Shown here: positions 50,452 to 60,354 of the stretch, piece by piece
Numbering within the stretch: the stretch's first letter is position 1
How the letters are laid out: every line of letters begins with the position of its first letter
Source: Alphaproteobacteria bacterium
GTDB lineage: Bacteria > Pseudomonadota > Alphaproteobacteria > Ferrovibrionales > Ferrovibrionaceae
DNA length: 64,000 bases
Assembly: GCA_018336035.1 (NCBI GenBank)
Contig: JAGXRD010000044.1
Coordinates: forward strand, 1 to 64,000
Reading direction: 5' to 3'
The notes under the pieces: generated by a model
What the model was told of the DNA's origin: nothing
Database searches by the model: none
The model's input: the letters and a program-made list of their open reading frames with translations, nothing else
Translations under genes and position numbers: made by a program

Positions 50452-51705
50452 TCACTCATAACGCAGCGCCTCCACCGGATCGAGGCGGGCGGCACGCCAG
50501 CTCGGATAGAGCGTGGCCAGCAGGGTCAGGATCAGGCCCATCGCCACGACATAAACCACTTCGGTGCTGTCAACCTTGGCCGGCAGCTGCGACAGGAAGT
50601 AGATTTCGGCGGGGAAGAGCTGCCAGCCGGTCATCGCCTGCAGCGCCTGACGGATGCTTTCGATATTGAGGCAGAAGGCCAGTCCGAGCGCGAAGCCCGA
50701 AGCCGTACCCAGCACGCCGATGCTGGCGCCGGCGATGACGAAGACGCGCATCACGGTGCCGCGCGCCGTGCCCATGGTACGCAGGATGGCGATGTCGCGG
50801 GTCTTGTCCTTCACCAGCATGATCATGCTGGAGATGATGTTGAAGGCGGCGACCACGATAATCAGGGTCAGGATCAGGAACATCACGTTGCGTTCGACCT
50901 GCAGCGCGCTGACGAACTGCGCGTTGGCCTGCTGCCAGTCATACATACGGTAATTGGGCCCGAGCCGCTGGCTGATCATGCGGGCGGCTTCACGTGCCCG
51001 GTCCGGCTCAAGCAGACGCACTTCGACCGCCGAGGCCTGGTTCTGCAGGCGGAAATAGACCTGCGCGGCCTCGAAAGGCAGATAAACGAAGGCGCTGTCG
51101 TACTCGAACATGCCGACATCGAAGACCGCGACCACCGTGTAGCGCACCGAGCGCGGCACGCTGCCGAACGGCGTGGCATTGGTCTGCGGCGAGATCATGC
51201 TGATCTGGTCGCCGACGCGCAGGCCCAGCTTGCGGGCCAGGCGATGACCGATCACGGCGGCATCGTCGCCCTGGAAATCCTTCAGGCTGCCTTCGCGGAT
51301 GCCCTTGGCGATGGCGCTCTCTTTTGCCAGATCCTCGGGCCGCACGCCGCGGATCATCACACCCGAGGCACCGCGGTCGGCCGTGGCCATCACCTGGCCT
51401 TCGATGATCGGCACCGCCGTCACCACGCCGGGCAGCTTGCCCACCGTATCGGCGACGAACTGGAAATCACGGATCACCGGCGCGGCATCGGACTGGATGG
51501 TCAGATGGCCGTTGAGGCCAAGGATGCGGCCGACCAGTTCGGCGCGGAAGCCGTTCATCACGCTCATCACGATGATCAGAGTCGCCACGCCCAGCATGAT
51601 GCCGAGGAAGCTGAACACCGCGATCACCGAGATGAAGCCCTCCTGCCGCCGCGCCCGTAAGTACCGCAGGGCGAGCATCCATTCGAAACGCGAGAAGAAG
51701 GGCAT
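50452..51705 (-). CDS. lolC: Lipoprotein-releasing ABC transporter permease (LolC/E)
   Basis: 417 residues: MPFFSRFEWMLALRYLRARRQEGFISVIAVFSFLGIMLGVATLIIVMSVMNG is the LolC/E N-terminus with the first TM. A large periplasmic domain and three C-terminal TMs follow (about 275-300, 320-345, 380-400). Alphaproteobacteria often have one combined LolC/E-type permease; only one is found here. Confidence 0.93.
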   Translation of the reverse strand: MPFFSRFEWMLALRYLRARRQEGFISVIAVFSFLGIMLGVATLIIVMSVMNGFRAELVGRILGLNGHLTIQSDAAPVIRDFQFVADTVGKLPGVVTAVPIIEGQVMATADRGASGVMIRGVRPEDLAKESAIAKGIREGSLKDFQGDDAAVIGHRLARKLGLRVGDQISMISPQTNATPFGSVPRSVRYTVVAVFDVGMFEYDSAFVYLPFEAAQVYFRLQNQASAVEVRLLEPDRAREAARMISQRLGPNYRMYDWQQANAQFVSALQVERNVMFLILTLIIVVAAFNIISSMIMLVKDKTRDIAILRTMGTARGTVMRVFVIAGASIGVLGTASGFALGLAFCLNIESIRQALQAMTGWQLFPAEIYFLSQLPAKVDSTEVVYVVAMGLILTLLATLYPSWRAARLDPVEALRYE

Positions 51706-51734
51706 GAAGAGATCCGCAGTTAAAATACTATTCC

Positions 51735-51793
51735 GTCATCCCCGCGAAAGCGGGGATCCAGAGTCTGCGTTCCCGCTTTCGCGGGAACGACGA
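51735..51793. repeat. REP-like paired palindrome between proS and lolC/E
   Basis: GTCATCCCCGCGAAAGCGGGGA and TTCCCGCTTTCGCGGGAACGACG, the same element as at 50373-50443. Found in two consecutive gaps of the same gene cluster. Confidence 0.8.
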
Positions 51794-51807
51794 GTTAGGG
51801 TATCCAT

Positions 51808-53136
51808 TCATCGAACCTTGGCCGCAGCCAGCTTATTAAGCGCCGCCTCGACGGAAAGTTCCTCTTTCTCGCCGGTTTTGCGGTTCTTGATCTCAACCAC
51901 GCCAGACTTGAGCCCGCGCGGGCCGACCGTGACCTGCCAGGGCAGGCCGATCAGGTCCATGGTGGCGAATTTGGCGCCGGCGCGCTCGTCGCGGTCATCC
52001 AGCAGCACATCCAGCCCGGCGGCCTGCAGCTTGCCGTAGAGGTCGTCGCAGGCATTGTCGCAATCGGCATCGCCGACCTTGAGGTTGATCAGGCCGACAT
52101 GGAAGGGCGCCACGCTCATCGGCCAGATGATGCCGTTGTCGTCATGGCTCGCCTCGATGATGCCGCCGACCAGGCGCGACACGCCGATGCCGTAGGAGCC
52201 CATTTCCAGCGTGATCTGCTCGCCGCCCGGACCGGCCACCACAGCGCCCATCGGCTTGGAATACTTGGTGCCGAAATAGAAGATATGGCCCACTTCGATG
52301 CCGCGGGCCGCCACCTGGCGTTCCTGGGGCAGCGCCTCGAAACGGGCCGCGTCGTGCTTTTCTTCGGTGGCCGCATAGGGCGCGGTCCAGCTGTCCACGA
52401 TAGGCTGCAGGTCGGCGCTGTAATCCACCGCCTCACCCAGCACGTCGCGGTCGATCAGCGCCTTGTCACAGAACACGCCGCTTTCGCCGGTCTCGGCCAG
52501 CACGATGAACTCGTGGCTGAGGTCGCCGCCGATCGGGCCGGTATCGGCCTGCATCGGAATCGCCTTGAGCCCTAAGCGCGCGAAGGTGCGCAGATATGCC
52601 ACGAACATGCGGTTATACGACCGGCGCGCGGCGGCCTGGTCGAGATCGAAGGAATAGGCATCCTTCATCAGGAATTCACGGCCACGCATGACGCCGAAGC
52701 GCGGACGCACCTCGTCGCGGAATTTCCACTGGATGTGATAGAGGATCTTCGGCAGGTCGCGGTAGCTCTTCCACTCGTTCGCGACGATGTCGGTGAGCAT
52801 TTCCTCGTTGGTCGGACCGTAGAGCAAAGGCCGCTCGTGACGGTCGGTGATGCGCAGCATCTCCTTGCCGTAGTCTTCGTAGCGGCCGCTTTTCTGCCAC
52901 AGCTCGGCCGACTGGATGGTCGGCATCAGCATTTCCTGCGCGCCGGCATTGTCCTGCTCCTCGCGCACGATCTGCTCGATCTTCTTCAGCACGCGATGGC
53001 CCAGCGGCAGCCAGCTGTAAATGCCGGCGGCATTCTGCCGGACCATGCCGGCCCGCAGCATCAGCCGGTGGCTGACGATCTGGGCCTCGGAGGGGTTTTC
53101 CTTCAGAACGGGCAGGAAGTAGCTGCTGAGCCGCAT
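51808..53136 (-). CDS. proS: Prolyl-tRNA synthetase, short alphaproteobacterial type
   Basis: 442 residues. Class II motifs: [23 protein letters not shown] (motif 1), [20 protein letters not shown] and [26 protein letters not shown] (motif 2), and [18 protein letters not shown] (motif 3). The length, lacking the long insertion editing domain of E. coli ProS (572), is normal for alphaproteobacteria. Anticodon-binding domain at the C-terminus. Confidence 0.97.
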   Translation of the reverse strand: MRLSSYFLPVLKENPSEAQIVSHRLMLRAGMVRQNAAGIYSWLPLGHRVLKKIEQIVREEQDNAGAQEMLMPTIQSAELWQKSGRYEDYGKEMLRITDRHERPLLYGPTNEEMLTDIVANEWKSYRDLPKILYHIQWKFRDEVRPRFGVMRGREFLMKDAYSFDLDQAAARRSYNRMFVAYLRTFARLGLKAIPMQADTGPIGGDLSHEFIVLAETGESGVFCDKALIDRDVLGEAVDYSADLQPIVDSWTAPYAATEEKHDAARFEALPQERQVAARGIEVGHIFYFGTKYSKPMGAVVAGPGGEQITLEMGSYGIGVSRLVGGIIEASHDDNGIIWPMSVAPFHVGLINLKVGDADCDNACDDLYGKLQAAGLDVLLDDRDERAGAKFATMDLIGLPWQVTVGPRGLKSGVVEIKNRKTGEKEELSVEAALNKLAAAKVR

Positions 53137-53228
53137 ATTGTGGGATTTCCTGAATTTATCGTGCGGTGATGGCGGGGTAATGGGGCGTTTTTAAGGCCCT
53201 GCCCCCCTCGTCGCAATGGCTTGATCGA

Positions 53229-53771
53229 CTAGCGCTTGGGCTGGCCGGCTTTGGCCAGATAGTCGCGGCAGGCACCGGCGACGGCATCCTCGCTCTGCGG
53301 CTGCAGCGGCTGGCCGTTAAAGGCGAGCTTGCCGCTCATCGGATCGATGGCCAGCGTGGCGATGCGCAGCTGCGATTCCTGCTTCATCCCGGCCGGCACC
53401 TGCGGCAGGCCAGGCAGGTCCGACAGCGGCATGCGCAGTGGCAGATCGATCATCCCGTCGAGCGGCAGCGGATTGCTGCCCGGCAGGTCGGCCGGCGCAA
53501 TCGGGCGGCCCTGGGAGTCGACATCGCGGCCGGGCTGGTAATTCACGTCCGGCGCGGGCTGGTGCGGCACCAGGATATTCTGCCGGGCCAGCAGGCGGCG
53601 GCAGTCCTGGGCATCCAGCGCCACCACCACGGGCAGTGCCGAGTCGGGGGCATTTTGCGGCGATTTGCCCGGCTGGGAGGCAGTCTGCGCCGGTACAGCC
53701 GCAGGCAGCAGAAGCAATCCGAGCAGCAGGGTGGTCGGAATCCGGAGCATTTTCCCAGCATGCAGCGGCAT
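53229..53771 (-). CDS. Exported hypothetical protein
   Basis: 180 residues from ATG at 53769-53771 (173 if it starts at 53750). A signal peptide (MLRIPTTLLLGLLLLPAAVPAQTA) precedes a mature domain of about 150 residues with VVVALDAQDCRRLLARQNIL and a C-terminal DAVAGACRDYLAKAGQPKR. No family recognised. It follows proS by about 90 bases on the same side. Likely periplasmic. Confidence 0.75.
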   Translation of the reverse strand: MPLHAGKMLRIPTTLLLGLLLLPAAVPAQTASQPGKSPQNAPDSALPVVVALDAQDCRRLLARQNILVPHQPAPDVNYQPGRDVDSQGRPIAPADLPGSNPLPLDGMIDLPLRMPLSDLPGLPQVPAGMKQESQLRIATLAIDPMSGKLAFNGQPLQPQSEDAVAGACRDYLAKAGQPKR

Positions 53772-54069
53772 TGTTACGATTCTCTTATGAGGCCATAACT
53801 TTTTGGATGACAACGCTTTCATCATTCGGTATAGAAAATACGCAACCGCTTGGTAACAGGCGGCCCAAGTCTGGGGAGGCTTAAACTTACCCGTGCGAGA
53901 CGGGGTGCGGAGCGAGGCATGTCCTTGCTCCTTTCTTTTTTGTGGCAACCCCTTCTAAAAACTCCCGCAATAGCTGTACCCTGGCGCCGCTCGACACGGC
54001 GGCTTCTCGCTTGGCGAGGGATGTCGCGGCCCCGCCCCCCTGGGCGAGGCCGCAGAACGTCAGGATTGC
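53772..54069. other. Intergenic gap, no gene seen
   Basis: 298 bases between two leftward genes. It must contain the promoter of the exported-protein gene and the 3' end of the upstream transcript. No clear promoter, hairpin terminator or small gene was recognised; short open frames lack ribosome sites. Confidence 0.5.
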
Positions 54070-56724
54070 CTATTCATCGGCCAGCGACAGGGCCGCGTAA
54101 TAGTCGACGCGGATGTCATCCAGCATCTTGCCGACGACGCGCCGCGTCTCGCCGACGCAGACCGGAGTCGTTACATACGAGACGAATTCGCGCCGCATGG
54201 TGACCGTGCGGCCCGATTGCGACCAGTTGGACCGATAGCTGGCATGCTTGTTTTTGAGCTCCGCCCCTTTGGGCAGCTCGCGCAGACGCTTGCCCGGCGG
54301 CAGTTCAATGGCGATCTCCTGCACCTGCCGGCCGCTGAAGCACGGCGTCGGATACACACCCTGCGGATCGACCAGATCGATGGGGCCGAGCAGCAGATCG
54401 CCGGGCGATGAGCCGACGCTCAGCAATCCCTGCGGCCGGAAACTGTTGCCCGACAGCAGATCGCGGCGCGGCATGGTCTGGAATCGGCCGGTGACGCGAT
54501 AAGATGCGGCCGACTGGTAGATGTCTTCGACCTGGTAGCGGCCAGAGCCTTCAAAGCCGTACGCCCGCAAGGTTTCCTTCGCAGCCTGCTCCGCGCCCAT
54601 CGACTGGATATGGGCCGCGCGCTGGCGCATCCAGACGGCGTAAGGACCGGTGCCAGACGAGTCCGCATCGCCGACCAGGCGGCCATCCGCGCCCAGCTTG
54701 ATATTTACGCGCGTGGTGATCGTCGCCACCTCGCCTTCCAGCGCCGGCGTGCGTGCCATGCGGGGATTCGAAACCGAGGCATGCACGACCGGCTTGCCAT
54801 ACTGGTCGAACGGCAGCACGCCGAAGGGCGCGATGCCGGCGGTAGTGTCGACATAGACATTGAAGTCAGGCAGCCAGCTGATCACATGATTGAGCGACGA
54901 GAAGGTCGGCGGCCCAGCGAGAGCGTAGCTATTGCCGCTGTTGATCAGCACGGTCTCGCTGACGATGCCCTTGGCGGCGAGCAAGGCAGAGAACAGCGTG
55001 GCATGGTCCTTACAGTCGCCATAGCGGTTGGTGATGATGGAGTCGATGCTGTGCGGAACGAAGGAACCCGTCACCCCCAGGCGGATCTGAACGTAACGGA
55101 TGCGCTGCCGTACCCAGTCGTAGATGGCTTCCGCCTGCTTGCGACGATCGGTAATGCCTGCCGTGATCTCCTCCGCCAGCGCAGTGACGGCTGGCGTGAC
55201 GGCGGTATTCTCGCGCCCCATCTCGGCATAGCTGCGACCGATATCCGGATAGGCCTTGAAGGTCGAAACGAAGAATCGCGGCGCCCGGTCGAAGCCATCG
55301 AGGGCGGCTTCCTGTTTGCGCTCCGGCTTCAGGTTCTGCCAGGTCCATTCATAGACCGCCCGTCCGTTCTGGACGCGCCGGCTGGATTTCAGTTCATGCG
55401 TTTCGGTCCGCACCGCCATCGATTCCGGCAGTGAAATCCGGATGCGCACGTCTCGCATAAGGCTATCGCGTTCGAAAAACCGGCCGTGGGAGAACTGCCC
55501 CTGAAAATAGGGCTTCTGTGTATACCTAACCCGGAAATAGACGGAGTCCCCGGTCTCCACCGACGGATAGATGATCACCTTCTGGCTCTCATCGGCAAAA
55601 TACGGCCCCTGATTCGAACGCGCGCCTGCCTGGGTCATGATCGCCGACGGGGCGACCGGCATGCGACGGCCATCGCCCTTGAGCGTATAGGCCTCGACGA
55701 CCTCGAACGTTTCCATCGTGTTGTGATAGCTGAACGGCAATTGGGCCATTTCATGCGCTGTGGCCGCATTCCTGGCGAGATACTGGCCCTCGATAACCAT
55801 GCTGTAGCTGCCGTCGGCTGCTACCTCGTAATCCCAGTGCAGCTTGGTGATTTCGGAGGGAATATCTTCGGGGCTGAGGAGATCGCCCTCGCGGATCGGA
55901 CCAGCATTTGAATTATCGGCGACACGATATTCCGCGTTGGCGCGAGCCTGCGCGGGCGTGCGCTGTCCGGCAACGACATCGCGTCCCGGTCGCCACTGGT
56001 TCGCCAGCATCTGGCCGGCATCGACCTCGGATGGCAACATCAGCAGCGTCGCGCCCTGTCGGCCGCGCACGGCGCGGATCCGCGCATCCTCGGTCTTGGC
56101 ATTCGACTCGGCGAGGCTGAACCAGGCATAGGCCGCTTCGCGGTCAAGCGGCACGCCGGTACCTTCCAGATAGGCATCGCCCATGATCCGCATCGCTGGC
56201 GAGAAGCGGCTGTCGGCTGCAGCGCGCAGCCACTTCACCGCTTCCGCGGTATTCTGCTCGACGCCCAGTCCAGCATTCAGGTAATAGCCATACGCCGCCT
56301 GCCCATCCGGACTACCGGCCTGCGCGGCCTTCTTCGCCCAGGTTGCACTCGCCACGGCATCGCGGCGCACGCCAGCCATGCCGCTATACAGATTGACCAG
56401 CGACATCTGGGCGGTGACGTTACCCGCATTGGCCATCTGCTCGAACAGTTCCAGCGCGGCGTATTTGCTGCCGGCGAGTCCGTTGGCGTCGAGCAGCCGG
56501 CCAGCCAGTTCCGAGGTCGCGGTATCATAACGCCCGACCGTTGCCGCCGCCGGGGGTGCGGCCGGCTGACGCACGGCCGCCGGCCCGAACAATATCGCCT
56601 TCGCCACGTCGTTGCCGTCCGTCTGGCAACCGGTCAGGACAAGACAGACGCAGGCGAGCAAAAAACCCGGCCCGACCATGCGGGCAACGCGACCGTATTT
56701 CTGCATGAAACTCCCCTTCGGCAT
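54070..56724 (-). CDS. Lipoprotein with Sel1 repeats, DUF3857 and transglutaminase-like domain
   Basis: 884 residues. Signal with lipobox LTGC (Cys33). Residues about 65-240 hold Sel1-like repeats (AQMSLVNLYSGMAGVRRDAVASATWAKKAAQAGSPDGQAAYGYYLNAG). About 290-500 fits DUF3857. A transglutaminase-like core follows with Cys in NRYGDCKDHATLF (about 570), His in SSLNHVISW (about 611) and Asp in NVYVDTTAG (about 624). The triad is complete, so a cross-linking or peptidase activity in the cell envelope is possible. Starts three bases after the TPR protein gene, so the two form an operon. Confidence 0.85.
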   Translation of the reverse strand: MPKGSFMQKYGRVARMVGPGFLLACVCLVLTGCQTDGNDVAKAILFGPAAVRQPAAPPAAATVGRYDTATSELAGRLLDANGLAGSKYAALELFEQMANAGNVTAQMSLVNLYSGMAGVRRDAVASATWAKKAAQAGSPDGQAAYGYYLNAGLGVEQNTAEAVKWLRAAADSRFSPAMRIMGDAYLEGTGVPLDREAAYAWFSLAESNAKTEDARIRAVRGRQGATLLMLPSEVDAGQMLANQWRPGRDVVAGQRTPAQARANAEYRVADNSNAGPIREGDLLSPEDIPSEITKLHWDYEVAADGSYSMVIEGQYLARNAATAHEMAQLPFSYHNTMETFEVVEAYTLKGDGRRMPVAPSAIMTQAGARSNQGPYFADESQKVIIYPSVETGDSVYFRVRYTQKPYFQGQFSHGRFFERDSLMRDVRIRISLPESMAVRTETHELKSSRRVQNGRAVYEWTWQNLKPERKQEAALDGFDRAPRFFVSTFKAYPDIGRSYAEMGRENTAVTPAVTALAEEITAGITDRRKQAEAIYDWVRQRIRYVQIRLGVTGSFVPHSIDSIITNRYGDCKDHATLFSALLAAKGIVSETVLINSGNSYALAGPPTFSSLNHVISWLPDFNVYVDTTAGIAPFGVLPFDQYGKPVVHASVSNPRMARTPALEGEVATITTRVNIKLGADGRLVGDADSSGTGPYAVWMRQRAAHIQSMGAEQAAKETLRAYGFEGSGRYQVEDIYQSAASYRVTGRFQTMPRRDLLSGNSFRPQGLLSVGSSPGDLLLGPIDLVDPQGVYPTPCFSGRQVQEIAIELPPGKRLRELPKGAELKNKHASYRSNWSQSGRTVTMRREFVSYVTTPVCVGETRRVVGKMLDDIRVDYYAALSLADE

Positions 56725-56727
56725 AGC

Positions 56728-57798
56728 TCAGCGCCTGATCCGCTTCAGTTCAGACTGGGCCGCACGATATTCGATGAATTCGACGACGCCGGTGGCAATC
56801 GCCGCCTCGAAGCGGGCGGTCGCCTTGTCCAGTTCGCCGCGAATGAGATGCTGCTGTCCCAGGAAAAACTCGACCTCGCAACGGGCGGCAGCGGCCTTGA
56901 CCTCATCGCTGAATGGCAGCGGAATCGGAGCCGACGCGGCCGTCGTCGGCGTGATTTCCCCCAGCAAGGCGCGGATGACAGGCCCCGGCCACTTTTCCAG
57001 GTCGATATTGCCGCGCTGCTCTTTAAGGAACGGCACTTCCCGGTTGGCGACACGCGAGCGGGCGATGTACTGCCACATCGTCACGTAACCGTCGCCCGGC
57101 TTGAGCGACGCGGCCTTGTCCAGATCGGCAATGGCCCCGGCTGCATTGCCGCTCAGCAACATCGCACGGCCCCGCCCGTAGTAAGACAGGCGCGTGTCGT
57201 CCTGCAGGCGCAGCGACTGGCTGTAATCGGCGATGGCGTTCTGCCAGTTCTGGCCATGCTCGTGGATGACGCCGCGGTGGTAATAGAGTTGGGCGCGCTC
57301 CTCGTCGTCCCGCGCGCGGTCGATGGCAAGGGCCATGGTCGCCAACGCATCCTCGTTGCGATTACCGTAGTCCTGCATGATCGCTTTTTGCAGCAGCGGC
57401 GTCGCCATTTTCGGCTGATGGCGGGCGACGGAATCCCAATCCGCCGCGGACTCCGAATGCTTGCGCTGGGTGCCCAAGATGTCGGCCCGTACCCAGTAAG
57501 CCGGCCAGAATTCCCCGTCCAGCTTGAGCGCCTCGTTCAAGTCCGGCACCGCCTCGGCGGCGCGGTTCATGTCGAGCCGCGCCAGCGCCCGGTAATAAAA
57601 GATCCGTCCCTTCAGATCCTGGGGAACCCCCATGGCCTCGAGTGCCGCGGCGCAGGCTTTCTCGCGCTCACTCGGCTGCGATATCTGGACGCATCTCTGC
57701 ACCAGGCTTGCGGGTGCATTCGAGTTCTGGGCGTCAGCCCGGACAGCAATCCCCGACACGATCAGGAAGGCGCCAAGAAAAACGAATTTCAGAGGCAT
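56728..57798 (-). CDS. Exported TPR-repeat protein
   Basis: 356 residues; ATG at 57796-57798 (a GTG lies three codons upstream). Signal peptide MPLKFVFLGAFLIVSGIAVRADAQ, then TPR repeats, e.g. IFYYRALARLDMNRAAEAVPDLNEALKLDG and AQLYYHRGVIHEHGQNWQNAIADYSQSLRLQ. A periplasmic scaffold, probably partner of the transglutaminase-like lipoprotein encoded next in the operon. Confidence 0.85.
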   Translation of the reverse strand: MPLKFVFLGAFLIVSGIAVRADAQNSNAPASLVQRCVQISQPSEREKACAAALEAMGVPQDLKGRIFYYRALARLDMNRAAEAVPDLNEALKLDGEFWPAYWVRADILGTQRKHSESAADWDSVARHQPKMATPLLQKAIMQDYGNRNEDALATMALAIDRARDDEERAQLYYHRGVIHEHGQNWQNAIADYSQSLRLQDDTRLSYYGRGRAMLLSGNAAGAIADLDKAASLKPGDGYVTMWQYIARSRVANREVPFLKEQRGNIDLEKWPGPVIRALLGEITPTTAASAPIPLPFSDEVKAAAARCEVEFFLGQQHLIRGELDKATARFEAAIATGVVEFIEYRAAQSELKRIRR

Positions 57799-57837
57799 CC
57801 CGCCCACCCCAAAAGTCAGCTAAAGCCAAGCTTACCT

Positions 57838-57866
57838 TTTGTAGAAAACGGGCCAAAAAATTGCAA
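57838..57866 (-). promoter_or_regulatory. Possible promoter of the TPR-lipoprotein operon
   Basis: On the minus strand TTGCAA (57866-57861) and TACAAA (57843-57838) are separated by 17 bases. Each matches four of six consensus bases. The stretch is AT-rich compared with its surroundings and lies 40 bases upstream of the ATG. Confidence 0.3.
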
Positions 57867-57915
57867 CTTTTTATGAAGCTTGCGACGAGATACCCTTCGC
57901 AAAACGATAATAGAA

Positions 57916-58176
57916 TCACCCACGCCCCAGAATGCCCGGCACGTTGAGCAGGTCGTAATATCCGACCACGTAATAGATCGCGAAAATCACGCTGCTGATG
58001 CCGAAGCACAGCAGGAATTTGAAGCCGAGCCGCGGATTGGTCGGCGCGGAATCGGCCTGGCCCGGCAGCTTCTCCTCGCCGGCTTCATCGGCCGTTTTCA
58101 CGCCGATGGGCAGCACGCAGAACAGCGTGACCATGTAGATCATCATAAAGGCGACGAGATTGTTGTACCAGGTCAC
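57916..58176 (-). CDS. DUF1467 family membrane protein
   Basis: 86 residues: YNNLVAFMMIYMVTLFCVLPIGVKT then a loop, KLPGQADSAPTNPRLGFKFLLCFGISSVIFAIYYVVGYYD. Two TM segments, and the NPRL block is typical of DUF1467. Found next to mce and rnj in many alphaproteobacteria; function unknown. Confidence 0.92.
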   Translation of the reverse strand: MTWYNNLVAFMMIYMVTLFCVLPIGVKTADEAGEEKLPGQADSAPTNPRLGFKFLLCFGISSVIFAIYYVVGYYDLLNVPGILGRG

Positions 58177-58196
58177 AGCAATAACTCCGGCAGAAC

Positions 58197-58601
58197 TCAG
58201 ACCTGCTCGATCTCGACCAGCGTGCCGGCGAAGTCCTTCGGATGCAGGAACAGCACGGGCTTGCCATGCGCGCCGATCTTCGGCTCGCCATCGCCCAGCA
58301 CGCGCGCACCCTGCTGTTTCAGCCTGTCGCGCGCCGCGATGATGTCTTCCACTTCGTAGCAGACATGATGCATGCCGCCGGACGGATTGTTGGCGAGGAA
58401 CTTGGCGATGGTCGAGCCCTCGCCCAGCGGATGCAGCAACTCGATCTTGGTGTTCGGCAGTTCGACGAAGACGACCGTGACGCCATGGTCAGGCTGTGCC
58501 AGCGGTTCCGACACCTTGGCGCCGAGCGTATCGGCATACATGGCGGCGGCGGCGGCGAGATCCGGCACGGCAATGGCGACGTGGTTGAGGCGACCGATCA
58601 T
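58197..58601 (-). CDS. mce: Methylmalonyl-CoA epimerase
   Basis: 134 residues of the glyoxalase/VOC fold: LNHVAIAVPDLAAAAAMYADTLGA, KIELLHPLGEGSTIAKFLANNPSGGMHHVCYEVEDI and LFLHPKDFAGTLVEIEQV. Metal ligands His (LNHVAIAV), His (MHHVCYEV) and Glu (LVEIEQ) are present. Interconverts (R)- and (S)-methylmalonyl-CoA in propionyl-CoA metabolism. ATG at 58599-58601 preferred over an upstream TTG. Confidence 0.95.
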   Translation of the reverse strand: MIGRLNHVAIAVPDLAAAAAMYADTLGAKVSEPLAQPDHGVTVVFVELPNTKIELLHPLGEGSTIAKFLANNPSGGMHHVCYEVEDIIAARDRLKQQGARVLGDGEPKIGAHGKPVLFLHPKDFAGTLVEIEQV

Positions 58602-58698
58602 GGACAAGTTCCCTGCTGGCGTTTCTTGCAGTGCAATATGGGGGCGAAACCGGCGGGCGGCAAGTCGGCGAAAAGTCGCAGCGCCGCCGAGGGTTACG

Positions 58699-60354
58699 CT
58701 AGGGCATCCGGACGATCTGCACCTGACAGACCGGCTTGCGGCCGGTCAGGCTGCGCAGGTAGCCGCGCATCGCCTTGATGGCGGCCTGTTCCAGCGCGGC
58801 GTCGTCGCGCGATGTCCTGAGCGCGTCGATGGCACTGGCGATCTCCTCGGCGATCTCGTCCTCGATATCCTCGACTTCGAAATTCACCACGCCGGCCAGC
58901 ATCACCTGCGGACCGGCCAGCAGCTTGCCGCGGTCATCCACCACCAGCGTCACGGCAGCGGCACCGTTGAAGGCCAGCTTGCGCCGCACCCCCAGCGTCC
59001 CGCCCTGCAGCGGAATCAACTCGTCGCCATCGATGGCCAGCCGCCCGGCCGGCACCTGCTCCACCACGTCGGGCGCGCCTGGCGACAGCCGGATCAGGTC
59101 GCCGTTGCGCGGCACGATGCCATGCGGCACCTGCAGGCTCTGGGCGAAGCGCGCATGTTCCACCAGATGACGCGGTTCGCCATGCACCGGCACGGCGATC
59201 TGCGGCCGGGCCAGCGCATACATCTCGGCCAGTTCGTCGCGCGAGGGATGACCCGAGACATGCACGAAGGCATCCTTCTCTGTGATCACCTCGATGCCCT
59301 TGGCCACCAGCTCGTTGTGCAGCTTGAACAGCGTGCGTTCGTTGCCGGGAATGATCTTGGAGGAGAAGACGACCGTGTCGCCCGGCGACATCACCACATG
59401 CGGGTGACTGCCGAAGGCGATACGCGCCATGGCGCCGCGCGGTTCGCCCTGGCAGCCGGTGCAGATATACAGAATCTTCTCGCGCGGCAGGAAACCAGCC
59501 TCGCGTTCATCCACCTTGTTGGGAATATGCTTGAGATAGCCGTTTTCCTGCGCCGCCGCGATGAAGCGATGCAGCGAGCGGCCGATCAGGCAGACATGGC
59601 GGTCGAGATCCTTCGCCACCCGGAACAGGCTTTCCAGCCGCGCCAGGTTCGACGAAAACGTGGTGACCGCGATCCGCCCCGGCTTGTCCTTCAGCAGCGG
59701 CACCAGCGCGTCATGCACCGCGCCTTCGGAACCGGACGTGCCACGGCTGAACACATTGGTGCTGTCGCAGACCAGCGCCAGCACCCCCTTGTCGCCATAG
59801 CTGCGCAGCGTCTCGATCTCGGTCTGCGGGCCCAGCATGGGGCGCGGGTCCAGCTTCCAGTCGCCGGTATGCAGCACGGTGCCGCGCGGCGTTTCGATGG
59901 CCAGCGCCTGGCTCTCCGGTGTCGAATGCGTGATGTTCATCGAGCGGATCTTGAACGGGCCCAGTTCGATCAGATCGCCCGGCTGGTAGATATGCACGGG
60001 CACGTCATCGACCATGCCCTTCTCTTCCAGCTTGCGGCGCAGCACGCTGGCTGCGAAACCAGTTGCCCAGACGGGACATTGCAGCTCGTCCCAGCAATGG
60101 CTGATGGCGCCGAGATGGTCTTCATGCGCATGGGTCAGGATCAGGCCGAGCAGCTTTTCGCGCCGGCCGGCAATCCAGGCGACATCCGGCACCACCATAT
60201 CGACGCCGGGCATGCCTTCATCGGCGAAGCTGGTGCCAAGGTCGACCATGATCCATTGATCGCCATAGCCATAGAGATTGAGGTTCATCCCAATCTCGTT
60301 CACTCCGCCCAAGGGGAGGAAATACAGGCTGTCCTTGTCGAGACGTTCTGACAT
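58699..60354 (-). CDS. rnj: Ribonuclease J
   Basis: 551 residues. Metallo-beta-lactamase motif LTHAHEDHLGA (His75, His77, Asp79, His80), beta-CASP motifs VTTFSSNLARLESL and the C-terminal VHVSGHPSRDELAEMYALARPQIAVPVHGEPRHLVEHA. A 5'-3' exonuclease/endonuclease in RNA turnover. The start codon abuts the coaX stop. Confidence 0.96.
   Translation of the reverse strand: MSERLDKDSLYFLPLGGVNEIGMNLNLYGYGDQWIMVDLGTSFADEGMPGVDMVVPDVAWIAGRREKLLGLILTHAHEDHLGAISHCWDELQCPVWATGFAASVLRRKLEEKGMVDDVPVHIYQPGDLIELGPFKIRSMNITHSTPESQALAIETPRGTVLHTGDWKLDPRPMLGPQTEIETLRSYGDKGVLALVCDSTNVFSRGTSGSEGAVHDALVPLLKDKPGRIAVTTFSSNLARLESLFRVAKDLDRHVCLIGRSLHRFIAAAQENGYLKHIPNKVDEREAGFLPREKILYICTGCQGEPRGAMARIAFGSHPHVVMSPGDTVVFSSKIIPGNERTLFKLHNELVAKGIEVITEKDAFVHVSGHPSRDELAEMYALARPQIAVPVHGEPRHLVEHARFAQSLQVPHGIVPRNGDLIRLSPGAPDVVEQVPAGRLAIDGDELIPLQGGTLGVRRKLAFNGAAAVTLVVDDRGKLLAGPQVMLAGVVNFEVEDIEDEIAEEIASAIDALRTSRDDAALEQAAIKAMRGYLRSLTGRKPVCQVQIVRMP

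Noticed and set aside
58372-60351. 659-codon rightward open frame
   Set aside because: Antisense to RNase J and mce, both with clear motifs.
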